Positions 21,971 through 35,400 of a stretch of 64,000 nt of DNA are shown here, one piece after another; positions within the stretch are counted from its first letter, which is position 1; every line of letters starts with the position of its first letter. Source of the DNA: Serripes groenlandicus (lineage: Eukaryota > Mollusca > Bivalvia > Cardiida > Cardiidae); the NCBI GenBank assembly GCA_031761405.1, contig JASEVX010000006.1, positions 30,570,493 to 30,634,492 of the forward strand. The letters are read 5' to 3'. A program made the translations under genes and the position numbers. The notes under the pieces are model-generated. The model did no database searches and had not been told where the DNA came from. It worked only from the letters and a program-made list of their open reading frames with translations.

Positions 21971-22552
21971 AATAAAATGTGTCTAATTTTTTGTAATAAC
22001 GGTCGAACACATATGTATTTTGTATCTTGTTGTTTTTAAATCAGTTAATACAATTTATTGATTTAAAAATGTTGTTTTTTTCAAGCATACAACAGGGTTT
22101 TTCTTGACAGTTGCTCCCTTTTCGATTACGTCACCCCATGGTACAAAATTAAAACCTATCCCATACTGACGCCGCGCTTCCATTGTCCAGATGATTTCAA
22201 AGACGTCTGCTAAAAATGTGTTGTTTTTTGGGAAAGGGTCAAAGACACACAACTCGCTAGACGCGACCCAAAACCCTAAATTTCAAGGATGGAGGGAATC
22301 TCCACAGCTTCCATCTTTAAGGGCATTGGCATGACCTGATCGGAGAACGAACCTTGGTCTCCCGCTATGGCGACGGATGCTCTAACATCACTGAGGCGAT
22401 TGACGCTTCTGTAACAGATGACTGTGGTAATAACTGTGGCAAATAGAGACATTGTCAATAATGAACAACTTCTACTTTGATACAATGCTTTCAACATATT
22501 CCATATGTATGATAATCCCATTTATAGATAAGTACATCGTTGTTATAAATAC

Positions 22553-22600
22553 AAATTCAATTTCATATACAAATACAAATACAAATACAAATACGAATTC
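22553..22600. repeat. (ACAAAT)n microsatellite
   Basis: Six to seven units, flanked by diverged copies. Confidence 0.85.
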
Positions 22601-22937
22601 AATTTTAATTTCGTATAAAGGGAGTGTCCATAGTTAAAGTGTCCGTTAATGACGATATCGTTCAAGTTGAATACATGTTATAACCGGGTTTTTGTCAAAA
22701 ACTTCACCGTGGATTCAAGATGCATAGGTGACAAGGTGGCGACTAGGAACAGTACTAATCATTCTGTACGGAGTCGCAGGGTGGATCTTAATCGTGTGAA
22801 ATGGATCTATATAAGTGTTCGTGCTTATTAAGCCACAGATAACAAAAATTGACAGTTTGGACCTTGTTACAAACGGAACACAATATGAGGCATATGTCAA
22901 TCGGCTTTATTTGATTCAGATGATACATTTACTTTAA

Positions 22938-23690
22938 TCCTTTCCCATATGTAGTCGATTCTTGACGCATCTGCAGCAGACGATTTCTGAAAACATTATG
23001 ACAAAAGAAGATGTTTTCAACTGTTTTTAGTTATTATACCTATATTTATAGAGCTTTTCACTGTTTTTGCCTGGTTGTTTTCAAAGTCGTCTGCTGCAGA
23101 TTTGGTTTATGTAGGAAAGGGTTAATAAAAGGTCTAGGAAAAACTTATAGTGGAAAAAAGCGTTACGAAGAAGACCATTTCAACATTACTCGAACTATTT
23201 CTGAATATATGAAGTTATCATATCGGACCCCAATATACCTCCCCCACCCCCTTGTTAGAATAAGCCAATATAGTTTTAATTGCGTTCATCCAATCTAAGA
23301 TGTACTTGCTGATTAAAATGCGTGGTAATAAGTGCAAATAAATTCATACACATGTCTTACAAATCATGATAACGGTGACCAAATGTAACCCTTTTCCACA
23401 TATGGACGCTTTATGGCGCCTCTGCTGCAGACGACTTTCGGAAACAATGTTTTTACAATAGGAGACATTATTCAAAACGAGTTATGTCTCCTTTCGCCAC
23501 AATGTTTTCACATATTTTCAGTAATTGTACTTACACTTATAAAGACCCTAGGCCATTTCAAAGTCGTCTGCTGTAGACTTGTTATATATGGGAAAGAGTA
23601 AAGTTGGTGAAATCTGTAACATCCCGAACGAAGGTTTATTAAGCAGAATATAGACACATCATTATAACAGCCCTATTGAACCCCTTAACA

Positions 23691-23735
<45 letters not shown>

Positions 23736-23863
23736 GCGCTTTCTTACGCATTTAAAGAAGACGACCTTTAACTCAATCCTAATACTTTTCATTTTTAAAG
23801 TTTGTTTAATTGTTGGCATTTCAAACTTGTCTGCTGAAGATGTTTTGTATGTGGGAAATAATT
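22938..23863. mobile_element. three family B elements
   Basis: Copies at 22938-23124, 23388-23602 and about 23690-23863. In the third, a (CA)n run at 23697-23732 replaces part of the left end. Confidence 0.7.
23697..23732. repeat. (CA)n microsatellite
   Basis: About 18 CA units at the left end of a family B element. Confidence 0.92.
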
Positions 23864-23881
23864 AACGCTACAATAATAAAT

Positions 23882-24136
23882 TATGAGAAAGCCAACATTG
23901 TGGACTCTGCGTAAAGTATCGACCCGGATCAGCCTAAGCATGCCACGCAGGCTTAACCGGATAGACACTTTTCGCCTCCTGTGGATTATCTGTTTCAGGA
24001 ATCATTACTCTATACCTCTATCCCCTGAAACGGAAAGTGTCGACTTGGATCAGTCTGCGCGGACTGCGCAGGCTGATCTGTGTCGATATTTCACGCAGAT
24101 GTCATAATGTTGTTTTTTGTCGCGGGACGGCTCATA
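23882..24136. mobile_element. family A element, left end eroded
   Basis: Left end reads atgagaaagccaacattgtgg and lacks about 15 bp; right end intact. Confidence 0.8.
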
Positions 24137-24934
24137 TATCTTCGAAGACATGTTTGAACTATTGAAGCATCAATATACGAGACACGTCTCGCAATTTGTG
24201 GTTTTATGGCATATCCGGGTCGGTATCGATTAATCTCAAATACAGGGATAAACTAGATGGGCTTTTTATTTCAAGGTCAAATTACGCTGTTTGCACAAAC
24301 ATGAGTGTTTACCTTCACCAGAATACATTGCATAATATTATATGACATTTAAATTCATTGAAAAGGTTAATAGGATGCACTGGAAATTATTGATTTGATC
24401 ATTTCTAGTAGTTTTACCTTGTTTAAAAGTGAAAGAAGAGTATGTGAAAAAACAGTTTCGCCCCAGCTCGATAAAATAGGAGTAATAACTTAACTCATTC
24501 AAAGCCAAATTTCACAAAGTCGACTCTTCCATGTTGAAAATAGGACCGCTCCATTTTTCATCAAACTGGGAAATCGGTAAAGATTTAATGTCTACGTGAC
24601 GGGCTGTCTCACATGTATCTGCATTGTTTGAAAAAGCCCTTAATTACCTTTAATTGCCTTTGGCAGCGAAAAAAGAGTTAAACTGTGTGAGTTGCATTAT
24701 AGTATAACAATCATTTAAAATCAGTTAGTTTAGTCTGCAATATTTTAAACTTTTGAAGATAAGTGAAAGTGTTTACATCGGCTGATCTTTGTCTGTATAT
24801 TGTATAAGCTTTACTATATTCGCAGTCACACATTTCTCGTTTATTTTACATCGATTGCGAAACAAGCTTATATTAATCACGCTCGATGTCTGCTTTTTGG
24901 AGACTTAACCAGTACTCGCGCCGTTTGTGTGGAA

Positions 24935-25030
24935 AATTCCAAAGGCCGAACCCGCTCATCACGGGGTTCGAACCCGGGAACTTCGGTACAATAGGCCGAC
25001 GTTCTACTTCTGCACCACTGTCTTCCACAG
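24935..25030 (-). mobile_element. tRNA-like SINE head
   Basis: On the minus strand: gtggtgcagaagtagaacg, then ttcccgggttcgaacccc. The B box is perfect but the acceptor stem is not, so it is more likely a SINE head than a working tRNA gene. Confidence 0.5.
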
Positions 25031-25750
25031 TTATTTAGTTTGTTGCGATCCAGAATCAATGTTCAACAATGAAAACGAAGTCTGCACACGTTGATACTTA
25101 AACCAAATATAATGTTATACCAACATAAGCCGTACTGGATGTATCACTTAAAATAATAACCACCGATCGAAATAGTCCATTTCATTTTCACGCTAAATAA
25201 TATTAAACAATGCACTTTCCTCACTTTACAACATTTTACTGCAAAAGAGACTAAGTAAAAAACATGTAAATACAGCTGCGCCGAAAAACACACGTTTGTT
25301 TGGTATCAAGGTAAGCCTACTTAATGCGTGTTAAATAAAAGACGACATCAATGCCAATTGGTAAAATTAAATCATTAATTGTAACAAAACACTTCGTCAT
25401 GAAAACGAGGCGCGCCTGGTGATAATGGGTCAAATTACACACAGGTGATTACACGCGGATGAATGTCTCAACAGAGCATAATAGATAGCTGTCGATCTAT
25501 ATATAAGTTAACATATATAAAGGCATCCTTTGACAACATATAGACGTGTGTATACCTACCAGTTTTACGACTACGTTACCTAAACTGATGATAAACCGGA
25601 AGCTATTAAGATCTGAAATATAGCCAGACGCAGATATGTTTTTCATGCAGTTGGAATAATCACTGTGGCGTCCAAATGACGTCATTTGGTCTTATATTGG
25701 CTATCGTGGTTGTTTGCATTTCACGGCCGTATTTGTTGTGTAACGTGCGA

Positions 25751-26264
25751 CGAGTCCTTGTCCTTCACGGAGTTAAGCCATCGCGTGTCATTCATCCAGG
25801 CACTAACCGCGATGTACGTTGCTTAACTTTGTGAAAAAGTCAACCGCTCTACCAACCAACCTACTAACGTCGCTATAACATCTGGCTTCTGCAGCAAGGT
25901 TGTATAAGTGGTAATTGTACCTATAACCAATTCCCATTACATTTTCCCTATTTTCTCTTGACTTTGACCAGAAATCAGACAATTGCACACTAGAATAACA
26001 TCACAGCGGAGCCTATGTAACATAACTGGGACCATCGGGGTCCGAGGATGATGGTAATGTCATCCTAAAATCCCACCACTTCTACCATGTGTGCACCGAT
26101 TCCTTCACGGAGATAAGCCATCGCGGGTCTACCGTTCAGGCACTAACCGCGATGTACGTTGCTTAACTTTGTTAACAAGCAAACCATTCTAGCAACGTCG
26201 TTATAAAAGCTGACTTCTACAGAAAGGTTGTATAAGAGATAGTCATACCTATTCCCCATTTACG
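25751..26264 (+). repeat. direct duplication just upstream of the first SLC7A9 exon
   Basis: 25751-25940 and 26091-26264 are copies of one roughly 180-bp segment sharing tccttcacggag, aagccatcgcg, aggcactaaccgcgatgtac and gttgcttaacttt, 340 bp apart. The second copy ends about 20 bp before the exon acceptor at 26285. Confidence 0.75.
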
Positions 26265-26285
26265 TTACAGTTGTTTTATTTGCAG

Positions 26286-26417
26286 GACAAGGTCTTCGGC
26301 AGCGGAAACTGGAAAATGGTTCAGAATACGGATCCGTTAAGATGGATGAGCGAGTACACATGAAAAAGGAGGTCGGCTTAATTGGAGGGATATCATTGAT
26401 TGTAGGCACAATAGTGG
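26286..26417 (+). CDS. SLC7A9: SLC7A9-like coding exon 1 (first one found)
   Basis: Acceptor TTTATTTGCAG and donor GTAAGT. The frame is open from the acceptor through [20 protein letters not shown] to [15 protein letters not shown], the start of TM1. The exon begins in phase 1, so an upstream exon supplies the first residues. If none exists, ATG at 26342 would give a 464-residue protein. Confidence 0.92.
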
Positions 26418-29400
26418 GTAAGTTACTTGCAGACATATTTGACTTACATGTGTCTACATCTAACTTCGAAACTATTTTCACAACAGGAGAAATTCATGTT
26501 CAGTTGTTCACCGAACGATGTGTTTCCCGGCTTTCTCGCACGAGAACTAATCGATGATCCCCACAACATTCTTCCCAGGCAGCTGGCGACCTTCGCATAT
26601 ACACTAATGTTAACCCAGGAGAAGAATGCAGTTGGAAAATGGAATGGCCTCCGAGCCAGGATTCGAACTCACTCATTTCATTGATAGCTCTTGTTGCTAT
26701 CATTTGAGATATCGTGACTTGACTTATAATACAATACAATACAATATATTTTATAGCAAAACACAACAAATAATATGTTTATAGCAAATAAAGAAATTAT
26801 AAAATGTGCAAACGGAGAAATGCATTTTTTCAGACGAATTTACAATCATTTAACAATAATAAATACAAAACAATTGTGATATATGCATAGGTACATTGGT
26901 ACTGATGTTTGCCAAGTCTATAACTTTGAAGGATTTCATTTGCTTCTTAATTGCATATTCCGAGATTATTATCTATAATAACAGTAACCGAATTGTATTG
27001 CTAGATTCGTGGTCTTTATAAAAATGACATTAACTGTTTTGAATTGCAGGGTCCGGAATTTTCATCTCCCCGAAAGGGGTCCTAGAAATGACGGGATCAG
27101 TTGGCCTATCACTTGTGGTATGGACTGGGAGCGGACTGCTAGCTTTACTAGGTTTTTTACCCGATTATTTATTTCTCTTCTCTTTCTCTTGATGGACATG
27201 TCCAATTAACACACACCCTTTCCAGCATGCATCAAATCAACACAAGACGAATATGCAAACATACGAAATATTTTCTACAAATGAATGTATTATTATAGAA
27301 TAGAATTGAAACGACTGTGACGAATTTTGAGAGCAATACCATCTCTCGCCACAGTGCTTTCAAATGTTATTTTCTATCAATGCTCCAAAATATCTCTACC
27401 TGTGAGAACGGGTTCACATAACGTAGAACAAATTGATAATCTCATCAGTCAGACGAATGAATAATTAGATATTGACGATCCTCTATAGACAGCTTTAATC
27501 CTGAACAATAATGTTAGAAATACTTTTTTTTCAAAATGTTAAGCATTACATAAAAGCAGACATGGAAGTTACAAACGTATCACTTAAACATTATTTATGT
27601 TCCGTGAACACTTATTTATTGGCGTCCGCTTTTTGAAATATAAGTGTAACTATGTTTTATTTTCTCAATATAATTTTTTCATACGCTAATAACGTTTATA
27701 GACTATGTTTCGCTTTATTTTTAACAAAAGCGCATTTTGTATTTCACAATCAATTTGCATAATAAGAATTTAAAGAAATATGTTTGATTTTCCGATTTAA
27801 AAATCTTGTAGGAGCAACCTGTTACGCAGAACTTGGAACTCTGGTTCGGAAATCTGGGGGTGAATACGCTTACATAATGGAGGCGCTTGGTTCTGTCCCC
27901 GCCTTTTTGTTTGCGTGGACTTCCGTTCTCATCATTCGGCCATCCTCGATTGCGATCATCTGTTTAACGTTTGCGCAGTATACTGTTGAACTGATGTCTA
28001 TATGTGGAACGGCTGATATCCCAATTAAACTGGTGGCAGCAGCTGCAATAGGTAATTGGATATCAATGTGTTTGTTTGTTTGTAGTGTTTGTTTGTTTGT
28101 TTGTATAGTGTTTAATGCCACTTTCAACAGTTTTTCAGTTTCTTGGATAAGTTATCAGTATTGATGGTCCATTTGGTCTGACACCAGCCAGCGAGTCAGT
28201 ATTAATGCTAACTCCTGAACGCTTATGGTAGAATCTCATTACTGCCGATTTAAAGTATTTGATATGACCCGGCCGGGGAATTTAATATTGATAATGATTG
28301 ATGTTTGCATCGCTTCGTGTTCATAAGTGATGTTTAATTTAAAAGAGTCTCATTTAAATAGTTCGTTAACAAGAGTTAATAATTATTTGTTAGATCTGCA
28401 CGATTCTAAACTGTTAAAAGTACATTGTACCAACATGTTATCGGTGTATTATAAAGCTACAACGGTAGACGGATGTTGGAATCTGTCCAACATAGCCGCA
28501 ACTCATTTACGTCCGTTGCAATAACCTAGGTACGGATGTGTACTTCTCAAGATGATCCAAATCATTGCACATATCGGGTCCAAACCTATGTCATAACAAC
28601 GGACCTGACCGAGGTATCTATATTGTAGGTTTTGCGGATTGGTTTTCTTTCTGAAAATCCAAGCAAGTACATGTAGTATTAATTATGATAGCAGACGCAT
28701 TTCTACAGCAGACAACGGTTAAAAACATTATTACAAAAGGAAAAATTGCTCATAATGGGCAGTTTCTTCATTGGCCACAATGTTTTCCACTATAAACAAT
28801 AATCATTATTTCATCTATAATGATTTTCCATATTTCCAAGACCTTTTAATAGTCGTCTACTGCAGATATGTAATGAGCTCTGATAGTGTGAATTTGCTTC
28901 CTTTTCAAGGATGATCCTATGTACAGTTTAACTAAAATGGACACCCGGTTCAAATAAATAATGCGCCAATAAAACTGTTCGAAATTCAGTGGAAAATGCG
29001 CATTGTTCAGCTGCGCAGTCAAAATGCACATCAAACGTTGTGCACTGCACCAACCTTGTGCGTTCCTGCGGTTGACACTCGCTGGCAAGAAATATGCCTC
29101 AAAGTCAATAAAGAAAAATCGAAAGTTACCCAAATTCACTATGCAACACAAGTTTAAACAATAAAACTGCCAATACGTATACTAAAGAGAGAATGTACTT
29201 GCCCTATTTAACTACTAAAAGAGAATTACAGTGACGACTTCAGAAAGAACGCCAACTGTCAACTTTGACAGCTTCCCATAATGCATTGCGACAACAACAA
29301 CAACCATGTCTGCCAATACACAACTCTTGCAAAATCGAGTCAGACTATGACAACAATAACTGCTTCATAAAATGAATGTACATTGCAAATACTGTCGACA

Positions 29401-32400
29401 CATAGAGTATAGAGTAATGATTCCTGAAATAGAAAATCCACAAGAGGCGAGAATTGTCTTTCCAGGTTAGCCTGCGCGGCATGCTTAGACTGATCCAGGT
29501 CGATACTTTACGCAGAGTCCACAATGTTGGTTTTCTCGCGGGACAGCTCAAATCAATATATCCGCGTAATGTATCGACCAGATCAGCCTGCGCTGTCCGC
29601 GCAGACTGATCCGGCCGACACATTCCGTCTAGAGTAGTGATTCCTGAATCAGAAAATCCACAGGAGGCAAAAAGGTGTATGTCCGGATTAGCCTGATCCG
29701 GGTCGATACTTTACGCAGAGTCCACAATGTTGGTTTTCTCGTGGAACGGCTCATATTACTTCTTGTTTATTTTTCAGTGACCCTTATGTTGATCAATTGT
29801 TACAGCGTGAAGATTACCAACCAGATACAAATTGCATTCACGTTCACCAAACTTGCCGCTCTAGGCATTATCATCGTCGGGGGTATGATTCAACTCGCCA
29901 AAGGTAGATTGATTGATTGATTGATTGATTGATATATTAATCGATTAATTAATTGATGTTTTAATTGAATGATTGATTGATCGATTAGGTTAAACGCCGT
30001 TTTCAACATTATTCCAGTCATATCACGGCGACCAGTTCACATACCCATGTTTGTATTGACTTTATCACACCAACACTCTTTCCAAGCAACTGACTGCTTT
30101 TCCACATAGAATGATACACAGTCCATTGGTAGAAGAAGAATGACACTTGCTGAGCTGATTTTAAACTCGCAACCCCTGAATTGACAGCCTCCATCGCCAC
30201 TGACTGTACTACCAGGGTTTGGCGATAGAGTTAGTGTTCCTCTCGTCATCATGGGAGTCGACTGTTTTAACATATCTGGGGCTTTTGTCACGTTTGTAAT
30301 TATTTGGGATTTTTTCTCGCATTTTGTTCACGTTTGCCGGCGACCTTGTACGTTTGTTGGTCGCCGTACGGTCACGGATGGTCGCCGACCAGTCGGAAGG
30401 GGCTATAAAGAGTAAAACATTGTGAAGCAAAAACCAGTTCACTTCATTTTACTTCGACCTCTGCTTGGTTGTTCTATTTTTTTCAGGTAAGACAGAGCAA
30501 TTCCAAAACAGTTTTGAAGGATCTGAAAGTTCTCCATCGATTATTGCCCTTGCATTTTATCAGGCTCTTTGGGCCTATGACGGCTGGTAAGTGAATTCAT
30601 ATTTCAACTTAACGCATCATTCATTTTTAAAATCAGTCCGCCACTTCTTCTTCTTTATATTTTCATCATCATCTTCTTTTTCTGCATATTATTCGATTAG
30701 TGTATCAAGTTCATGTTTTTCTTTCCATACACTGTATGTTTTAAAAATATACCAAGAATGCATGTTATTAGGCACTCTAAATCTTAGCCTATAATAATTA
30801 CTAAAATCAGACCAAAATACTTCGCTGTACGTATATTGGATCTGACAACCCCGCATAAAGGGTCGTTTCGAATTGACCCAATACACTTGAATACTTATGA
30901 GTTCGTGCTCGGTGTTTATGTCCAGTGTAATCGGAGCACTCGACAATCACCGCTTCTCTATATCGTTTACGGGTCATAATACCTGTTTTATACCGTAATA
31001 TTTGGTAAGCGACAATTTGATTGGATGATGCAAAGGTCAATTTTGCGACGACATGTATGGGGCAGTCATCAGATATATTATATGAGCTAGCATGGTTAAG
31101 GTCTGGTTTTAATATGATTGCGACAAATCATTAACATTGTTGACCTGTGCCTGACCTTGCCTGTATTGATTGAAATGTGTTTATCACCGTTTTCTACCGT
31201 ATTCCACTTATGTCATGGCAACCAGATAGCATGACGTGTTTTTCTGACTTTCTGGCACAAGTACTCTGACCACATTGCCTTTCAATTAATATGACGAACA
31301 AGTATTCTCATCGTACCGCGGCGGCTAACCCGGACAGACACTGTTCTCCGTCTTTGGATTTTCTGTTTCAGGAATCATTACTCTATACCTATATCCACCT
31401 AAGACGGAATGTGTCGGCCCGGATTAGCCTTTGCGGACTGCGCAGGCTGATCTGGGTCGATACATTACGCAGATACCATTATGTTGGTTTTCTCGTGGGA
31501 CGGCTCAAATGTGATTTTAAAAATCTTTAGTATAGATGACTAATAGTACGTTCTCTTTTCCATCTTTCTGTAGGAATAATTTGAACTATGTTACAGAGGA
31601 AATAGACAAACCTGAAAAGTAAGAGTATATTTTATCCGTGCCACAGGAAAAACAGTTTAAGTGTATGTGTGGCATATGGGGCTGCGGATCACGCTTCTAT
31701 CTGCTTTAACCCTTTCCCACATAATAGACGCATTCTGATGCGCCTGCAGCAGACGAATTTTTAAAACATTGTGGCAAAACGAGAAAATCGTCAGATGTTT
31801 CCGTCATACTATCAACACTATAATTATACTTCCATTTATAGGGACATTCCTTATTTCGTCATTAAAAGTTGTCAAAGTCGTCTGCTGTAGATGTGTGATA
31901 TGTTGGCATAGATTTCAACAGTTATTTAGTTATATCACGGTGTTTCCTGTGTAAATTATCCGTACTTTGATATTATTGATCCTTACACCGATGCATCAGT
32001 CGTCAGGCTATCCCAGTACACCCCTTACTACCATTTTCAAAGTAATTTGTATGAACGGCCCGTCAGAGGATGGGACTCTGGTCTCCAACTCTCACTCCCG
32101 AGGGGGACGATCTAACAACTTCACCACCAATAAAGACAAAATAGAAATGAGCAAATAATTATAGACAATTCCGCCTCCAGAATGTAGTGAAATGTCAAGG
32201 TCAATGTAAACTGATCAACTGATATAGGACAGTGCAGATGCACAGACTGACCTGGTCCGACACTGTTCACCAAATTAATCTGGTGCGATTTCATATGGAG
32301 GGACTTAAGCATTGACGCCGCGTGGAAACGCGGTGTCAGTATTGAATACGTTTAAATGTTGTACCATGGGGTGTCGGAATCGAATAGAGAACAACCAACC

Positions 32401-35400
32401 TTATTATTGTAAAGAAAAACTCTATAATATGTTTGAAAAAACCCAACCAATTGTATTAACTGATTTAAGAAACAACAATATGAAAAAAATGTCTTCTACC
32501 GATATTGCAAAACTTTAGACACATTTAATTTGTATTTAAAAACTATTCACCAACTTCCTAGGCTACGTTATTTTAATAGTTTGGTTTACGGCCCTGACCC
32601 GATTAATCAAAGCTCAGAAAAAAAGTTAACGTTTCCCCTAGGCTACGTTTTTTAATTATTTGGTTTACGGCCTTAAACAAAAGTTCCGGGCGATGTTTTG
32701 GTCTATTTATAAAATTCAGTTGTATTCTTGCTATATGTTGACTTTCCATGTGAACTGTTTCTTTTAATTTCATAAATGCTTTATTTTAATTATAATTATC
32801 TCTAAACTTGTAATTTCAGGACTTAAATTCAAATGCTGAATATCACATAGATCGTAGCATATAAAACGTCTAATCCCTACGTCAAGATTGACCCTTTCTA
32901 CTCTTGATAACCTTTTATTATAGACTACGGTAGCCAGGTGAGCAATATAGGCACATCTTGGCCTTCTTGTTTAAAATAAAGGGAGAGTTGGCCTTCTTGT
33001 TCAAAATATTTACATCCTGTCTGTTTGTACAGGTTATTTAAATGTACTGAACTGCGTCTACCTCCTTAAGTTATGCTTCAAAATCATGCACGGCGTGTTT
33101 GATTATGATCTGTTTTATATACCTACCTATAAGGGTCGTTATTGCTGGTATTGTGTTGATATCGGTGATAAATGTGTTGACAAAACATTTTATATTATTT
33201 AATAGAAACATTCCACGAGCCAACATTGCTGGTATCATTTTGGTGACGGTGGTATATCTGTTAACAAACGTATCCTATCTGACAGCCATGACAGCTGCAG
33301 AACTGCTGGACTCATCGGCAGTCGCCGTGGTGAGTGTCAGCCAGAGCTCCAGATAAGGAGCGTTTTGCTTGTTCTAAAATCCTTATTTTATCCACTTACC
33401 CTATGTTGTGGGTACTCATAAGAATCGTCTCAATGAGACGATTCTTTTGAGTACCTACAACATAGGGTTTGGTTGGATAATAAGAGATATTGTTGGGAAA
33501 AGAGCTACAAACCCCTCCGTATCTGGACCTCTGTCAGCTATTCGTTTTTATTATTTTTATTTTGCTGCTAGAACAGAAAATCGACATTAGCTTACTGTAT
33601 TTACGAACCCTGCTAAATCAATTTCTGATTGGTTGAATCATTCCGATTTTAGACTGAACGACGGGATTTGTTTAGCGTGACGCGACGCAATTTTGCTCCT
33701 GAGAAGGTTACGTTATAGACGCGTTATTCTTTTTAAACGTAAGACACAAAGAAGAAAATTGTACGTACGTGAATGTATTCTTAAGATGCAAATCATGATA
33801 TAAGTTCGCCGTTATCAACATACAATTGACCAAACTATCAGCTTTTGTTGGTTAAACGGAGGATATTTGACAGACGTCTCAAAAGTGACGTCAGTGGTAG
33901 ACTTTGATGTTTCGTAGTTTCAAAACTGTTTTAGGGTTTTAGATACGAAAAAGGTAAGGACTGAATTAATCTTATTGGGCATATGCTGCAATATGGTGAT
34001 TCGAAATTGCGTGAGGAAATTCGAAAAAGGAATGAACGAAGGCTTGGCGTGAAACGGTTGTAACTGAAAACTTATTTTGAAAACCCTGGTTTAGGGGCAA
34101 TTTTGACCCCTTTGTAATCAAATCAAATGTAGGTGCCATTGTTCAGAACGAGCAATTGGCACCTACATTTCCATTGTTTACCAAGAAAAATGAGTTAACG
34201 CTTATAAAGACTTCATGGCTAGGTGAATAACCTTGGTAAAAAAATACAAATTTTAGTTACAACCGTTTCTCGCCAAGCCCTCGGTGTTCTACCTTAAGGT
34301 GTTACTATCTGTAATGTTCTTTTCCAGACATGGGGTGATCGTATTTTGAAAGGGGCGTCTATTATATTACCCATAGCTGTTTTATTTTCGACATTTGGTG
34401 CGGCAAATGGTTCGGTTTTTACAGGTGGCAGGTAAGAACGGTTATTGCTCCAGTTGTCACCGGCGGACTTTTTAAGCCTTTGGCTAGACTAAGTCATTCT
34501 GTACACTGGGGATCTTTTTTTACTTCGATAAACTATATCTCTACGTTTACAGTAAATACTCTCTTATTAAAGTTAAATTGTTTGCATATGCATGTAATTG
34601 TATGTACTAATGTAATATGTCTGTCTGTTCCATATAATTGTTTTGTAAATGGCCAAAGGCAAAAATATTTCTGATGGCCAATAAATATAAATGAATGAAT
34701 GAATGAATGAAAATTAATAGATCTAAAGCGTAAGGCCTAGCTTTGTTGACAAATGGATTACGTTGTGGTCAGTGCAATGTCTCTGTTTGGAAAATCGATA
34801 ACAGTTTGATGGTTCATTGACTTGATAGTAATCTACAAGCATATATGAGCCGACCGGCGAGAAAACCAACATTGTGGACTCTGCGTAAAGTATCGACCGA
34901 AATCAGCCTAAGCATGCCGCGCAGGCATACCCGGACAGACACTTTTCGCCTCCTGTGGATATTCTGTTTCAGGAATCATTATTACTCTATACCTCTATCT
35001 CCCAGAGACAGAATGTGTCGGCCCGGATTAGCCTGCGAGGACTGCACAGGCTGGTCTGGGTCGATACATTACGCAGAGGCCATACTGTTGGTTTTCTCGC
35101 GGGACGGCTCATAAGCTGATCTTGATATACACGTGTGTCTTTGGTCTGGTCTAGGAGCTACGTTGATGAAATATAGTTCTATGGTAACAGTACAAACTGT
35201 CTTATGAAAATATCTAACTTGGTTGCCACATTGGACTCAGTCTGGTCAGTGCAGTCACTCTTTCTAAAATATCGAAAATGAGGTTCAGTGGTTCATTCAC
35301 TCGACAGAGATCCGTGCATGATGATCTGGTTCTAAACTAGTAACGTAGTTCCGAAACCTATTGTGTGTGTCTGTAACAATCTGGAATCTCGATACTGGTA

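Noticed and set aside
24935..25030. A functional tRNA gene
   Set aside because: A perfect B box but no matching acceptor stem or clear anticodon arm; better explained as a SINE head.
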